Positions 1 to 7,822 of a stretch of 33,061 nucleotides of DNA are shown in pieces. Position numbers and translations under genes: made by a program. Below the pieces are notes generated by a model. It was given only the letters and a program-made list of their open reading frames with translations. It was not told the DNA's origin and searched no databases. Origin of the DNA: Myxococcales bacterium (GTDB lineage: Bacteria; Myxococcota_A; Bradymonadia; REDH01); contig CANMDT010000023.1 of NCBI GenBank assembly GCA_947496715.1, positions 1-33,061 of the forward strand. The letters run 5' to 3'. Positions within the stretch are counted from its first letter, which is position 1. The number at the start of each line of letters is the position of its first letter.

Positions 1-1
1 C

Positions 2-679
2 AGGGTGGCATCCATCGATGCCGTCGCGGGTGGCTTGCATGTGGGTCTGGAGCGGCCTGCGACGTCCGTGGTGACATGGAATGTCTGGTCTCGGGTGGTT
101 CTCTGCACGGGCACGAGGCCGCGGCCTTGGGAGGTACCGGGCGCCGCGGGTCGGTGGGGTCATGGCGTGGAGCTTTCGACGCATGGGCGCGGCGCGAGCT
201 ACGCGGGCGACCCTGTGGCGGTTGTGGGCGGCGGAGACGCTGCGGTGGAGGGGGCGCTGCGGATGGCGGCGAAGGGTTGCGCCGTCTGGCTCATCGTCCG
301 CGGCGCGACATTGCGGGCATCGCCGCGTTTTGTGGAGGCGCTCGCTGCGACGCCGGCGATCGAGGTTCGATACCGCTGCGAGGTGACGGCGGTCGTCGCT
401 GGGTCGCAGGACAAGCTGTCGGAGGTGGTGTTGTCAGACGGCGAGAGGTTGCCGGTGCGCGGGCTGTTTGTGCGGGTCGGCGTCGACCCCGTGCTGCCCT
501 CCATCTCGCCGGTGCCAGCGCTCGATGCAGGCGGCTATCTACGCGTGAACCATGAGGGGCTGAGTTCGGTGGCTGGTCTCTACGGCGCCGGCGAGGTGAC
601 GTCGCCCGAGGTGAGTCAACTGCGTGCCGTCACAGCGCAGGCGTTGCGGGTGGCACGGGCGGTCTGCTCGGGGCGGTGA
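2..679 (+). CDS. Thioredoxin-reductase-like FAD/NAD(P) oxidoreductase lacking CxxC, 5'-truncated by window edge
   Basis: This is the C-terminal two thirds of a two-dinucleotide-domain flavoprotein. The reading frame is open to the left edge, so the FAD-binding GxGxxG half lies outside the window. A GTG at position 5 opens the visible frame but is probably internal. Visible parts are the VVLCTGTRPRPW strand that ends the first FAD segment, the NAD(P)-binding VAVVGGGDAAVEGA motif, and the closing GLYGAGEVTS segment that contacts FAD. In thioredoxin reductases a CATC redox pair sits just before the GGGD motif. Here that place reads LSTHGRGASYAGD with no cysteine, so the protein cannot do classical dithiol exchange. 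Ferredoxin/flavodoxin-NADP reductase or bacillithiol-reductase-like roles are possible. Family assignment is firm; the substrate is unknown. Confidence 0.8.
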   Translation, partial: RVASIDAVAGGLHVGLERPATSVVTWNVWSRVVLCTGTRPRPWEVPGAAGRWGHGVELSTHGRGASYAGDPVAVVGGGDAAVEGALRMAAKGCAVWLIVRGATLRASPRFVEALAATPAIEVRYRCEVTAVVAGSQDKLSEVVLSDGERLPVRGLFVRVGVDPVLPSISPVPALDAGGYLRVNHEGLSSVAGLYGAGEVTSPEVSQLRAVTAQALRVARAVCSGR

Positions 680-767
680 GAATCGGCCGAGGGATGTCGA
701 CGGGCAGAGGTCGAACGGCTAGTCATCGGGGGATTCGTCGATGGTGTCGTTCGCTGAAGGAGGTTGC

Positions 768-1829
768 ATGAAGAAGTGGCTCGTTCTCTCTCTGGTTGCT
801 CTCGCTGGTTGCGCCGCAGATGAGGCGAGTCGAGGCACACCATCGCGTGGTGGTGGAGGTGGCGGCAGCAGCGACACCGGCAGCAGCGACACCGGCAGCA
901 GCGACACCGGCAGCAGCGACACCGGCAGCAGCGACACCGGCAGCAGCGACACGGGAGCGGAAGACACCGAGCTGGCGGACACCGGCGGCAGCGACACGAC
1001 GCCCGCCGAGGACACCACGCCGGCAGAAGACACCACACCGGCAGAAGACACCACGCCCGCGGAAGATACCACGCCTGCTCGATTCCTGACGGGCTCGGTG
1101 ACTGTCTTTGAGTCACGCTCATCGGTTGCAGCCGATCTCAATCTGGGCAGCATCACGGCGGCCTTCCGCGAAGGTCGCGCGCCGGAGGAGACGCCGGTTG
1201 GGACCTTCGGCGACTGCAAGGTCTATGCGACGGCCGCCGGTGCGACGCTGCCGGCTGCAACGCCATCGCTCGACGCAGGCAGCATCGCCGTCTCTGTGGG
1301 CGCGACCAACTACACGCTGACGCTTGGCCCGAGTGCAGATGGCAACGTCTACACATCGTCTGCGCCGACCTCGCAGAACGAGTTCTTCTCGGGCGGCGAG
1401 ACCATCACGGTTTCGTCAGCGGGCGGAGCCGACCTGGCTGCCTTCAGCGGCACCATCACTGCCCCCGCCGATCCTGTGATCACTGCGCCGGCCTGGAGCG
1501 CACCCTTTGGTGGGTCGCCGCGAAACAGCGACCTTCGGGTTTCTTGGAACGGTAGCGGCGCCTCGATGGTGGTGGTCGCGCTCCTGAACGTGAACGTGAA
1601 CCCCGCCGGCCCTGCGGGCGGCAACGCGGTTACCTGCGTCTTCCCGGACACGGGCAGCGGCACGATTCCGTCGGCAGCGCTCTCTCTGATGTCGTCGACG
1701 AGTTTCTTCGGCGGCACGCTCACGGCGATGACGGTCATCCGGATCGCCGAGAACAAGCTCGACGTGAACGGCTCCGAGGTGAGCCTGAATGCCAGCGCGA
1801 CGCAGACCATCGTCGGGCCGCTTCAGTAG
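768..1829 (+). CDS. Secreted lipoprotein with SSDTG/PAEDTT repeat linker
   Basis: The 353-residue product starts at ATG 768, chosen because AAGGAGG at 757-763 lies four bases upstream and a lipoprotein signal begins there. An upstream ATG at 741 would add nine residues that spoil the signal. The signal is MKKWLVLSLVALAGC, with lipobox LAGC and Cys15 as the predicted lipidated residue. Six SSDTG pentapeptides and then four PAEDTT hexapeptides form an acidic, Ser/Thr/Gly-rich linker at about residues 32-102. The remaining roughly 250 residues look like a beta-rich domain with many Thr, Ser and Gly and no motif I recognise. Similar DTG linkers are common on surface lipoproteins of Myxococcota and Bradymonadota. 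It probably sits on the outer membrane with the linker as a spacer. Function is unknown. Confidence 0.88.
   Translation: MKKWLVLSLVALAGCAADEASRGTPSRGGGGGGSSDTGSSDTGSSDTGSSDTGSSDTGSSDTGAEDTELADTGGSDTTPAEDTTPAEDTTPAEDTTPAEDTTPARFLTGSVTVFESRSSVAADLNLGSITAAFREGRAPEETPVGTFGDCKVYATAAGATLPAATPSLDAGSIAVSVGATNYTLTLGPSADGNVYTSSAPTSQNEFFSGGETITVSSAGGADLAAFSGTITAPADPVITAPAWSAPFGGSPRNSDLRVSWNGSGASMVVVALLNVNVNPAGPAGGNAVTCVFPDTGSGTIPSAALSLMSSTSFFGGTLTAMTVIRIAENKLDVNGSEVSLNASATQTIVGPLQ
864..953 (+). repeat. Six tandem 15-bp units encoding SSDTG
   Basis: The unit ggcagcagcgacacc occurs six times head to tail. The first five copies are identical and the last ends in g instead of c. The period is a multiple of three, so copy-number change would keep the lipoprotein in frame and only change linker length. 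The near-perfect identity suggests recent expansion by slippage or unequal recombination. Confidence 0.95.
1002..1073 (+). repeat. Four 18-bp units encoding PAEDTT
   Basis: Four in-frame units begin at 1002, 1020, 1038 and 1056 and all encode PAEDTT. They differ at synonymous positions (ccc/ccg, gcc/gca/gcg, gag/gaa, gac/gat, acg/aca). The protein repeat is therefore kept while the DNA has drifted, which makes this array older than the SSDTG array just upstream. Confidence 0.92.
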
Positions 1830-1847
1830 TCGGCGCGGGCGCATCGC

Positions 1848-2927
1848 ATGCAGGCTTCTCCGCAGCTGATGTTGATGACAGAGGTGGATGACGCAGTCCG
1901 CTTGGCTGCGTCTGACCGGGTGCTGCGGCTGCTGATTCAGAACCTCCCGAAGTTGCCGGAGCGGGCCGCCTACCGGCTCTTCCTGGCGCACTATTTCCTG
2001 CGTAGGAACCGGGTTTCGGATGCGGTCCGCGTGGCGCGTCACTGCCTGGAGCGGGGCGTGAGCGGCGGCGACATGATGCTCGCGGTGGGTGCGCTTCGGC
2101 TGCTCGAATCGGCGGGTGAACAGGTTGCTGCGGAACGGGTACTGGCGCTGAGCGAACTGCCGCGTGCGCCGCTCGCTGGCGGGCAGAGCGACGCCGAATC
2201 GCTGGACCTGACGGCAGACCGGCCGCGGCTTCCACACGACCTCCTCATCTCGGTGGCCGTTGAGTCGGCATCTGCCGGTACGGCGGAGTCGGGGCGGGGG
2301 CTCGGGCATGTCCCCGTGCTGACCGATATGGCGCCATCGAGCCTGCGCTGGACGCTTGAGAACCTCGAACTTTGCACCTTCGAGAAGGGCGACTCGCTGT
2401 TCGGCTCCGGCGCCCACTGCGCGCTGTGGTGGATCTGGGGCGGGCTGTCGGATGGGAGCGCAGCAGGTGCTCCCGCGCCCGGTAGTCTGATGGTATCGGA
2501 CGGAAGTGCCGACGGGTTGCGGGCGGCCTCTTTCTGTCTGGCGCTCGGGCTGCCGTCGCACTTCTCGGACATGTGGAGTTTCTTGCCCGGCGTCGAGGAT
2601 GCGCTGGCGTCGGCACGACTCCGCAGCAATGCGCGGGTGGCGCTTGCCCAGGCGCTGGGTGCGCTCGGGCAACAGTCCGATGAGGGGCTGACGCTGCTGG
2701 GGGTTGCGGCGCTGGAACCGGACGAACTGATCGCAGCGATTCCGGAACGGACTGCGATCGCGCTGACGCTGGAGGGCGTCGCGGGCGTCGTGTCGGCGGA
2801 TGGTCAGGTCTTGCGTCTGCAGGCGGGCGACACCGCTGCGCTTCCGCTGGGTGCCACCGAGGTTCGGGGGCTTGCTGAGCGGACGCGGGTGGCGCTCTTT
2901 GCGCGGAGCGTCGGTTCGCCAGATTAG
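1848..2927 (+). CDS. Hypothetical protein with TPR-like N-terminus and degenerate cyclic-nucleotide-binding-like domain
   Basis: The 359-residue product has no signal peptide or membrane segment. Residues 12-105 are helical and resemble TPR or superhelical repeats. Residues 158-200 (LTDMAPSSLRWTLENLELCTFEKGDSLFGSG, then WWIWGG) fit the start of a CRP-type cyclic-nucleotide-binding fold: a helix, a strand, the KGDxLFxxG turn and the I-x-x-G strand. I do not see the PBC motif with its RxA phosphate-binding arginine, so ligand binding is doubtful. Residues 300-355 look like a second short beta-barrel. The gene follows the lipoprotein gene by 18 bases and its TAG overlaps the TAA of the convergent PilZ gene. 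The start is uncertain because no clear ribosome-binding site precedes it. The CNB-like reading is my inference; no function is assigned. Confidence 0.7.
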   Translation: MQASPQLMLMTEVDDAVRLAASDRVLRLLIQNLPKLPERAAYRLFLAHYFLRRNRVSDAVRVARHCLERGVSGGDMMLAVGALRLLESAGEQVAAERVLALSELPRAPLAGGQSDAESLDLTADRPRLPHDLLISVAVESASAGTAESGRGLGHVPVLTDMAPSSLRWTLENLELCTFEKGDSLFGSGAHCALWWIWGGLSDGSAAGAPAPGSLMVSDGSADGLRAASFCLALGLPSHFSDMWSFLPGVEDALASARLRSNARVALAQALGALGQQSDEGLTLLGVAALEPDELIAAIPERTAIALTLEGVAGVVSADGQVLRLQAGDTAALPLGATEVRGLAERTRVALFARSVGSPD

Positions 2928-3250
2928 GTGAGGCTGACCGAGGCGAGATGTCGGCGGAGCATCGCGCGGTCTGGGCCGCTGAGCGAGGTGAAGCGAACGC
3001 CGATGGTACGGCTGGCCTCTTCATGGCGGACGCAGTCGGCCTGGGTGACGATGACCTTCCGCATGCCGGGCACGTGGAACTCCATGCGGAGCTGACGCGG
3101 ACGGCAGGCGCGGCGGTCGAACAGCGGTTCGATGCGCGCACCCGTGTCGGAGATGTCTCGAGCGATGCAGAGCATGGGGATGCCGTCCTCGACTGCGTTG
3201 AGGAAGAAGCCGGCGGGGCGGCGCTGCGATGCACGGCGTTCGATGCTCAT
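2924..3250 (-). CDS. PilZ-domain protein (predicted c-di-GMP binding)
   Basis: The 108-residue product is a single PilZ domain. The RxxxR motif is R6-A-S-Q-R10 and the DxSxxG motif is D32-I-S-D-T-G37. These are the two short motifs that hold c-di-GMP in this family. GAGGT lies about five bases upstream of the ATG. There is no output domain, so it probably works as a small adaptor that changes partners when c-di-GMP rises. The partner is not evident from the neighbours: the upstream gene in the same direction is threonine aldolase, 68 bases away. Its stop codon overlaps that of the convergent gene ending at 2927. Confidence 0.85.
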   Translation of the reverse strand: MSIERRASQRRPAGFFLNAVEDGIPMLCIARDISDTGARIEPLFDRRACRPRQLRMEFHVPGMRKVIVTQADCVRHEEASRTIGVRFTSLSGPDRAMLRRHLASVSLT

Positions 3251-3318
3251 CGGTGACCTCGCGTGAGGGGGACTCGATGGGGGCTACTTCGCAGAAGATC
3301 GGAGTCAAACTTCTGGCG

Positions 3319-4338
3319 TCAGGGGCGAACCGACCGGACCGCCGTGAGCGCCGCCTGGAAGGCCTCTTCTGTGATGTCGCGATGCAGGACAAACCGGACC
3401 CTGCTGGCTCCGAAGGCCATGGCGCGAAGGCCTCGGTCGGTCAGGGCTGCGAGCGCTGCCTCGGCATCCCAGCCGACGGTCTGAGCGACAACGATGTTGG
3501 AATCGGGCTGCCCGATGGGGGCGAACGTCGAGGTCTCGGAGAGCGCCGCTGCGAGTTCGCCGGCACGGTCGATATCGAGGCGGAGATCGCCCATGTGGTG
3601 GTCGAGCGCGAAGAGACCACCGGCTGCCATCAGGCCTGCCTGCCTAAGCCCACCGCCGAGCATGCGGCGGTAGCGGCGCGCGGTCTGGATGAAGTCGAGC
3701 GGACCCGCGAGGACGCTGCCCATGGGTGCTCCGAGCCCCTTCGAGAGGCAGATGGAGGCGGAGGTTGCGCCGACAACCAGCTCGCCCATGGAGAGGCCGG
3801 TCGCGGCGGCAGCATGGGGTAGCCGCGCTCCGTCAACATGGAGCGAAATGCCAAGCGCGCTGGTGGCCTCGGCGATGTGGCTCATGCGGGCGGCGTCTGT
3901 GACACGGCCCCCTGCAAAGTTGTGGGTGTTCTCAACCACCACGAGCCGGGTCGGAGGATAGATGTAGGCGTTGGAGCGGGCGGCGGCGCGGACATGGTCT
4001 CCGTCGAAGTGGCCATCCTCACCCACCTCGAAGGTCTGGATGCCAGAGATCGCCGCAGAAGCCCCCGTCTCGAAGAGCACCATGTGCGAGTTGCGTGGAA
4101 CGACGACACTGTCGCCCCGCCGGCAGTGGGTCATGAGCGCGAGCTGGTTGGCCATGGTGCCGCTCGCGGTGAAGACAGCGTCGGGCATTCCGAGGAGTGA
4201 GGCGACCCGGAGTTCAAGTGCTCGGATGGTCGGGTCTTCGCCGAAGACATCGTCGCCCACGGGGGCCGCCGCGATGGCAGCGCGCATGGAGGCTGTGGGC
4301 TGTGTGACGGTGTCGCTCCGGCGGTCGCAGGGCCTCAT
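3319..4338 (-). CDS. ltaE: Low-specificity L-threonine aldolase
   Basis: This is a PLP-dependent fold-type I enzyme that cleaves L-threonine or L-allo-threonine to glycine and acetaldehyde. The 339-residue length is usual for the family. The N-terminal RRSDTVTQPT signature is present, and the PLP-binding lysine is K200 in CLSKGLGAPMGS. The HVDGAR segment at 167-172 supplies the PLP-pyridine aspartate. ATG 4338 is chosen because the RSDTVT signature begins seven residues later; the open frame extends further upstream but with non-coding character. This start places the first 125 bases inside the 3' end of the upstream signal-peptidase-like frame. No strong ribosome-binding site is visible, so translation may be coupled to the upstream gene. 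Confidence 0.92.
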   Translation of the reverse strand: MRPCDRRSDTVTQPTASMRAAIAAAPVGDDVFGEDPTIRALELRVASLLGMPDAVFTASGTMANQLALMTHCRRGDSVVVPRNSHMVLFETGASAAISGIQTFEVGEDGHFDGDHVRAAARSNAYIYPPTRLVVVENTHNFAGGRVTDAARMSHIAEATSALGISLHVDGARLPHAAAATGLSMGELVVGATSASICLSKGLGAPMGSVLAGPLDFIQTARRYRRMLGGGLRQAGLMAAGGLFALDHHMGDLRLDIDRAGELAAALSETSTFAPIGQPDSNIVVAQTVGWDAEAALAALTDRGLRAMAFGASRVRFVLHRDITEEAFQAALTAVRSVRP

Positions 4339-5374
4339 GTCTGGCCCATTTGGCGGGGGCGGGCGTAGCGGATTGCGGCACTGGAGCGGCCGTTTCGCGT
4401 GGCTGCACCCGCATGCTGACGCGGCCGACCTGGTCAGACTCGCCGCCATGGTGGACAATGAAGAGCGGCTTGCCCGCGATGGCCGCCTCGGGCAGCGGCC
4501 CGAAGTTGCGCGAGTCGTCGCGGTTCATGCGCTCGTCGTTGAAGGCGAGAAATTCGCCCTCCCCGATCACCCACTCGGGCGCCTGTCCGAAGATGGCCTG
4601 GCGCGGGCCGACGACCACATACTTTCGCCCTTCGACGACTTCGAACCAGAGGCGCATTGCGTCGGCGCGATCGCCGATGGCGGAGACGACCATGGCACGG
4701 GTCTGGTCATCGAGTTCAAACTGGGGCACGGCCTGCCCGTTGACGATGAGCTGCCCCTCTTCGAGCGTGACCTCATCCCCGGGGAGCGCGACGATACGAC
4801 CGATCCGGCTGGCCTCTTCGTCGCTGGGCTCGGTGTAAAGCACGAGCTGGCCGCGGCGGAAGTCGGCGAGGTTGCGCTGCGTACGGTCGACGAGGATGAC
4901 CTCATGCTCCAGGATGGTGGGGGCCATGTTGGTGTCGAAGGGGACGAAGAGCGACCAGTGGTCCACGATGAGGCTTCGGGAGACCAGCATGGGGACCCAG
5001 TAGGCCCAGCAGAGCACGACGGCCCAGACCATGGCGGGCGTGAAGCGGCCGAGGCGGAGCGGAGGTGGCTCGGGCAGCGGGTGCTTTTCCGTGGAGGCGG
5101 GGTGCGAGACAAAGATGAACTCGAGGACCCAGAAGAGCAGGCCCATGGCGATGAGTGGGAAGGTAGGAGCGAAGGCGAAGTGATTGAGCGCAAGGGCGAA
5201 GATGATCCAGGCAGTGGACCAAATGCCGTTTGCGAAAAGGGCCGCCTTCGCCCTCCCCCGCTTGGCGGCATACCAACCTGGGCCGAGGAGGACGGCGAGG
5301 AGAAGGTAGAGGATGGCGCGCCAGAGTGCCCGGAGCAGGATCAGCGACCAGTTCTTGCTTGAGGACTCGGACAC
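4214..5374 (-). CDS. Signal peptidase I (S26) homologue with catalytic Ser and Lys replaced; predicted pseudoenzyme
   Basis: The 386-residue product has four predicted membrane helices (about 12-32, 49-68, 72-90, 111-131) followed by an S26 peptidase fold. Family boxes are recognisable: FDTNMAPTILEHEVILVD (box B), RIGRIVALPGDEV (box D) and FNDERMNRDDSRNFGPLP (box E). In active LepB, box B reads S-M-x-P-T and box D reads K-R-x-V-G-L-P-G-D. Here the nucleophile position is Asn149 (codon AAC) and the general-base position is Gly192 (codon GGT). Peptidase activity is therefore not expected. The GTG start at 5374 is chosen because GGGAG lies eight bases upstream. The last 50 or so residues are Arg/His-rich and overlap ltaE in another frame, so they may be a passive read-out of that gene. 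Confidence 0.85.
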   Translation of the reverse strand: MSESSSKNWSLILLRALWRAILYLLLAVLLGPGWYAAKRGRAKAALFANGIWSTAWIIFALALNHFAFAPTFPLIAMGLLFWVLEFIFVSHPASTEKHPLPEPPPLRLGRFTPAMVWAVVLCWAYWVPMLVSRSLIVDHWSLFVPFDTNMAPTILEHEVILVDRTQRNLADFRRGQLVLYTEPSDEEASRIGRIVALPGDEVTLEEGQLIVNGQAVPQFELDDQTRAMVVSAIGDRADAMRLWFEVVEGRKYVVVGPRQAIFGQAPEWVIGEGEFLAFNDERMNRDDSRNFGPLPEAAIAGKPLFIVHHGGESDQVGRVSMRVQPRETAAPVPQSATPAPAKWARHEALRPPERHRHTAHSLHARCHRGGPRGRRCLRRRPDHPST

Positions 5375-5524
5375 GCGACACTCCCAGCGCCACGACACAA
5401 CGCGCGGCAGCTCCTCTGTAAGACGGTGGCGGACGGGACGCAATTTTGTGTCGCTGCCGTGATTCTGCAAAGGGGCAGCGGCGGTGCGATTGTGCCGCCG
5501 CCTCCACGCAGCAGAACCGACGCC

Positions 5525-7639
5525 ATGCGCCATCTCTACAAGTTCATCCTCTTTTCCATTCCCGTTGTGGCCGTCCTCGCGGCCTTCTCGGGGTTCCCGC
5601 GATACGATGTGCTTCAGTGCGCGGCCGCTGCCATTCTGGGAGGGTTCGGGCTTGTGTTGTGGCGTCTGCTGCCTGCGTCGTCGGCGCCAGTCGCACCGTG
5701 GGCCAACTACGCAGGCGGAACCTGGATCGCGCTGGCGCTGTGGGCGGTAGCGCGGACGGCACTCGGCGGTCTGACGGCCGAGTCGTACGATGGGCTGGCG
5801 CTGCTCATCGGCGCGTCGCCGCTGCTGCTGGCCGCCGCCTATCCGCGCGATGGCGTGACGCTGGCACCGCTCCTTCGCGGGTCTGTTGCCGTGACAGCCA
5901 TCGCAGTGGGTGTCTGCTCGTTGCTCGGGCTGACCGGCCTTGTCTTCCCCGCCGCTATCCCGACCGCCCCGCTCTTTGCGGCGCCGCATCCCTTCTTTGA
6001 CGATCCACACCAGGCGGCGACCTGGCTCGCCGTCGCCCTCCCGCTGCTGGTTTCGAGCGGCCTGGCGAGCGAGAATTGGCGGCGCGTGCTGTTCGGCGTT
6101 GGCGCGGGGTTCGCTGCCATCGCATTGGGGCTCACCGACAGCCTTGGCGTATGGTGGCCCATCGCTGGCGCCTCCATCATCGGAGCCATCTTCAGCGTCT
6201 TCGGCGGAACGGAGGGAGGTGGCGTGCGGCGCCTTGTTGCATGGCTCACGCCGTGGCTCGTAGCGGCTGCGCTGCAGGCGGTCCCGTCGCCGACGCTGCC
6301 AGACAACGAGGCAGACTCCGACAGCCTCCCCTCCTTCCGCACCGAGATTGAGACAGGCGCAGACAGCCAATGGAGCGATGCGGATGCGCGCCACGCACTG
6401 TCGAACGCGGCCTTTGAGATGGCGAAGGCGAGCCAGCCCCTCGGCGCAGGTCCAGGGACCTTTGGAGCGCGCGGTGCGGAGTTCCTAAACCACGACGACC
6501 CATGGGTTGCCAGCCACACCAACGGCCTGCCCTCTGCGCGGCGGGCGCCGTCGGCCTTTCTGCAGCAGGCTGCGGAGTTCGGCTTCTTGCTGCCACTGCT
6601 GCTGATTGTGCTCTTCGGGCTGGCGATCAAGGATGGCAGCCGCGCGCCCGACAAGCAGGACCCTGCGCCACCGATCATCCCTGCGCTCGGCGCCGCAGTC
6701 GCGGCCTACGCGGCCGGGCCTGGCTGGCTAACGGCGGCCTCGATGACGCTGATGGCGGTGGTGATTCTGGTCGCCATCGAGCGGCCTGCGAAGGCTGCGA
6801 AGCAGGCAGCTGCAGCCCGTCCGCTTCAGGGTGTTCTGGCGCTCGCTGTGGTGCTGCCGCTGGTCGTCTGGCCCCAGGTTCAGACCATCCGCTGGGGCCT
6901 CGCCACGGGGCGTGGCATGGTGCTGGCCTGGTATGCGCACCTGTCGGATGCTGGCGAGGCCTTCACAAAGGCGAACGAGATTCAGCCGCGGTTCGAATCG
7001 TTCTACAACCTCGGGCTGCTGCTGAAGTTCAAGCCGGACGGCGGCCTTCGGCCTGCGATGGCTGCGTTTCAGTCGGCGGTTGAGCTGCGCCCCGGTTCTG
7101 CCATGGCCCGTTTTGCGCTGGCCGACTGCTTCTCGCGCATCGCGCCCCCCAACACGGAGGAGGCAGGAGAGGCGCTCGGTAAGACCTCGGCCCTGCTCGA
7201 ACGAGCGCTCGACATCGACCCCAATCTGTTCAAGGCATCGGAGCTGTTGAGCGATGTCTACTTCATTCACCAGCAGCCCGACCGGGCCTTGGAGACGCTG
7301 CGGCGTGTCATTGAACGCCCCATCCCGGAGTCTGCGAAGTTCGAGGCCTATGTGCGCATTGGCCGACTGTACGAGGAGTCCAAGGAGGACCCGAACCGTG
7401 CGCTTGAATTCTACGAGAAGGCCATTCCGCTCATCTCCACGAAGGAGCAGGCGGAGTACCTCAAGAACCGGGTCGCGACGGCCGAAAAGTGGAAGAAGGA
7501 TGGGCAGCGACCCGAGGAGGGAACCCAGGCGGAGCAGCCGCCTCAGGGTCCCACCCGCGAGGTCGGCTCAGAGCCGCCGCAAGACCACGGCCACGACCAC
7601 GGAGACGGCCACGACCACGGAGACGGCCACGCCCACTAG
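5525..7639 (+). CDS. O-antigen-ligase-like membrane protein with C-terminal TPRs and His-rich tail
   Basis: The 704-residue product has about eleven hydrophobic helices in its first 470 residues, then TPR-type repeats (about 475-660) and a charged tail. The FFDDPHQAATWLAVALPLL segment matches the DPNxxA membrane segment of Wzy/WaaL-type proteins. The PLGAGPGTFG loop and the FLQQAAEFGFLLPL helix match the segments flanking their large periplasmic loop. The family's usual His before xxFLQxxxExG is Pro here, though a His lies 13 residues upstream, so ligase activity is uncertain. The last 18 residues are built from DHGDGH units and could bind Zn, Ni or Cu. ATG 5525 is preferred because the membrane signal starts there; an ATG at 5426 is possible. 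The gene diverges from the signal-peptidase-like gene. Confidence 0.78.
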   Translation: MRHLYKFILFSIPVVAVLAAFSGFPRYDVLQCAAAAILGGFGLVLWRLLPASSAPVAPWANYAGGTWIALALWAVARTALGGLTAESYDGLALLIGASPLLLAAAYPRDGVTLAPLLRGSVAVTAIAVGVCSLLGLTGLVFPAAIPTAPLFAAPHPFFDDPHQAATWLAVALPLLVSSGLASENWRRVLFGVGAGFAAIALGLTDSLGVWWPIAGASIIGAIFSVFGGTEGGGVRRLVAWLTPWLVAAALQAVPSPTLPDNEADSDSLPSFRTEIETGADSQWSDADARHALSNAAFEMAKASQPLGAGPGTFGARGAEFLNHDDPWVASHTNGLPSARRAPSAFLQQAAEFGFLLPLLLIVLFGLAIKDGSRAPDKQDPAPPIIPALGAAVAAYAAGPGWLTAASMTLMAVVILVAIERPAKAAKQAAAARPLQGVLALAVVLPLVVWPQVQTIRWGLATGRGMVLAWYAHLSDAGEAFTKANEIQPRFESFYNLGLLLKFKPDGGLRPAMAAFQSAVELRPGSAMARFALADCFSRIAPPNTEEAGEALGKTSALLERALDIDPNLFKASELLSDVYFIHQQPDRALETLRRVIERPIPESAKFEAYVRIGRLYEESKEDPNRALEFYEKAIPLISTKEQAEYLKNRVATAEKWKKDGQRPEEGTQAEQPPQGPTREVGSEPPQDHGHDHGDGHDHGDGHAH
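7583..7636 (+). repeat. His-rich tail-coding repeat (DHG/DGH units)
   Basis: The last 54 coding bases of the ligase-like gene are built from short units, with ggagacggccacgaccac present twice. They encode Asp-His-Gly and Asp-Gly-His steps up to the stop codon. Such tails occur on metal chaperones and transporters but are not typical of Wzy/WaaL-family proteins. Confidence 0.8.
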
Positions 7640-7749
7640 GGGAGTGAGAGCGGCGCCTGCTGGGCAGGGTCCCGCAGCGCGCTGCTCCTCTTCGCTGGTC
7701 CCTGTCACGGTTGGCCGTGCAGGCTGAAGTTCGGCGCAGCGAGGTCGCC

Positions 7750-7778
7750 AAAAAGAAGAGGGGCTGCCGAAGCAGCCC
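7750..7778 (-). terminator. Intrinsic terminator of the Mla-like operon
   Basis: Read on the minus strand, GGGCTGC-TTCG-GCAGCCC forms a perfect 7-bp stem with a stable UUCG tetraloop, followed by CTCTTCTTTTT. It lies about 45 bases beyond the stop of the MCE gene, so it should end the whole transcript that begins near 13897. The plus-strand side has no T-run, so it does not serve the convergent ligase-like gene. Confidence 0.8.
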
Positions 7779-7822
7779 GAAGGAGGAGAGGCCGTAGCCC
7801 TTCTCCGGCAATGTGACCGCGG

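Noticed and set aside
3971-5362. Long plus-strand open frame opposite ltaE and the signal-peptidase-like gene
   Set aside because: No family signature, low-complexity acidic composition, and complete overlap with two recognised minus-strand genes.
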